Source: Thermodesulfobacteriota bacterium
GTDB taxonomy: Bacteria; Desulfobacterota; DSM-4660; Desulfatiglandales; HGW-15
Length of the DNA: 5,203 nt
Direction of reading: 5' to 3'
NCBI GenBank assembly: GCA_025454125.1
Contig: JALOPA010000213.1
Location: forward strand, 1 to 5,203
Each line of letters begins with the position of its first letter. Position 1 is the first letter of the stretch. Below the pieces are notes generated by a model that did no database searches, was not told where the DNA came from, and saw only the letters and a list, made by a program, of their open reading frames with translations. The translations under genes and the position numbers were made by a program. This document shows positions 4,943 to 5,203 of this stretch, in pieces.

Positions 4943-5203
4943 ATGTCGAGTGTCGATTTCACCCCTGCCCCCAATTTCATCAAAACCCTCATCACCGAAG
5001 ACCTGAAGACGAACAAGCACGGAGGCCGGGTGCACACCCGCTTCCCGCCCGAACCCAACGGTTACCTCCACATCGGCCACGCCAAGTCCATCTGCCTCAA
5101 TTTCGGCCTGGCCCTGGAGTTCAAGGGCCTGTGCAACCTGCGCTTCGACGACACGAATCCGAGCAAGGAGGATGTGGAGTACGTCGAGTCGATCAAAACC
5201 GAT
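4943..5203 (+). CDS. glnS: Glutaminyl-tRNA synthetase, N-terminal part (gene runs off the window)
   Basis: The first 87 codons of a class I aminoacyl-tRNA synthetase that charges tRNA-Gln with glutamine in the cytosol. The frame stays open to the last base. [16 protein letters not shown] (11-26) matches the start of bacterial Gln[22 protein letters not shown] (30-49) contains the catalytic HIGH motif, H43-I-G-H46, and the acidic residue of FPPEP (E37) that in the E. coli enzyme contacts the substrate. [35 protein letters not shown] (51-85) follows the E. coli protein closely. FPPEPNG with NLRFDDTNP favours GlnRS over the related GluRS, where the corresponding motifs differ. The start is fixed by AAAAAGGAG at 4924-4932, 10 nt before the ATG. 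About 460 further residues, including the KMSKS-type loop and anticodon domains, should lie beyond the edge. Confidence 0.95.
   Translation, partial: MSSVDFTPAPNFIKTLITEDLKTNKHGGRVHTRFPPEPNGYLHIGHAKSICLNFGLALEFKGLCNLRFDDTNPSKEDVEYVESIKTD

Noticed and set aside
4723..5058. 111-codon minus-strand frame across the end of the MFS gene and glnS start
   Set aside because: It overlaps two confident genes and the glnS promoter on the opposite strand; no motif supports it.
1..5203. CRISPR arrays, insertion sequences, tRNA genes, attachment sites
   Set aside because: I saw no regularly spaced repeats beyond the local 30-bp duplication, no terminal inverted repeats with a transposase, and no cloverleaf-like segment.

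Overview
The window looks like ordinary chromosomal housekeeping DNA from a moderately GC-rich Gram-negative bacterium. A bacterial glutaminyl-tRNA synthetase, an OsmC/YhfA-like protein, a DUF202 membrane protein and a zincin-like metallopeptidase would suit a deltaproteobacterium (Desulfobacterota). That placement is inference from gene content and style, not from a marker gene. There is no transposase, integrase, tRNA, rRNA, CRISPR array or phage gene.

The layout is divergent around positions 1514-1627. Leftward (minus strand) there is a tight four-gene run: a GNAT acetyltransferase (1513-998), a small HExxH metallopeptidase (985-611), a three-helix DUF202 protein (567-196), and a previously unlisted open frame (170 to beyond base 1). 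The last has a lipoprotein-like N-terminus and is cut by the window edge. Gaps of 12, 43 and 25 nt suggest one transcript. Rightward (plus strand) lie an OsmC-family protein (1628-2038), nicotinate phosphoribosyltransferase (pncB-type, best start 2114, end 3691), an MFS transporter 13 nt downstream (3705-4841), and the first 87 codons of glnS (4943 to beyond 5203). glnS has its own good sigma70-like promoter (TTGCAA, 16 nt, TATAAT) and a strong ribosome binding site.

The clearest functional link is pncB plus the MFS carrier. The enzyme converts nicotinate and PRPP to nicotinate mononucleotide for NAD salvage, and the close-packed transporter could move niacin or a related compound; that substrate is only a context guess. 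OsmC-type thiol chemistry just upstream could share a redox theme, but this is weak. The divergent promoter region holds a perfect 8-bp inverted repeat (TTTACTTC/GAAGTAAA) and a degenerate 30-bp tandem duplication, which are the most unusual non-coding structures seen. I found no convincing undescribed multi-gene system. The best leads are the truncated lipoprotein-like ORF, the operator-like palindrome, the acidic N-terminal extension of the PncB protein and the possible niacin transporter.
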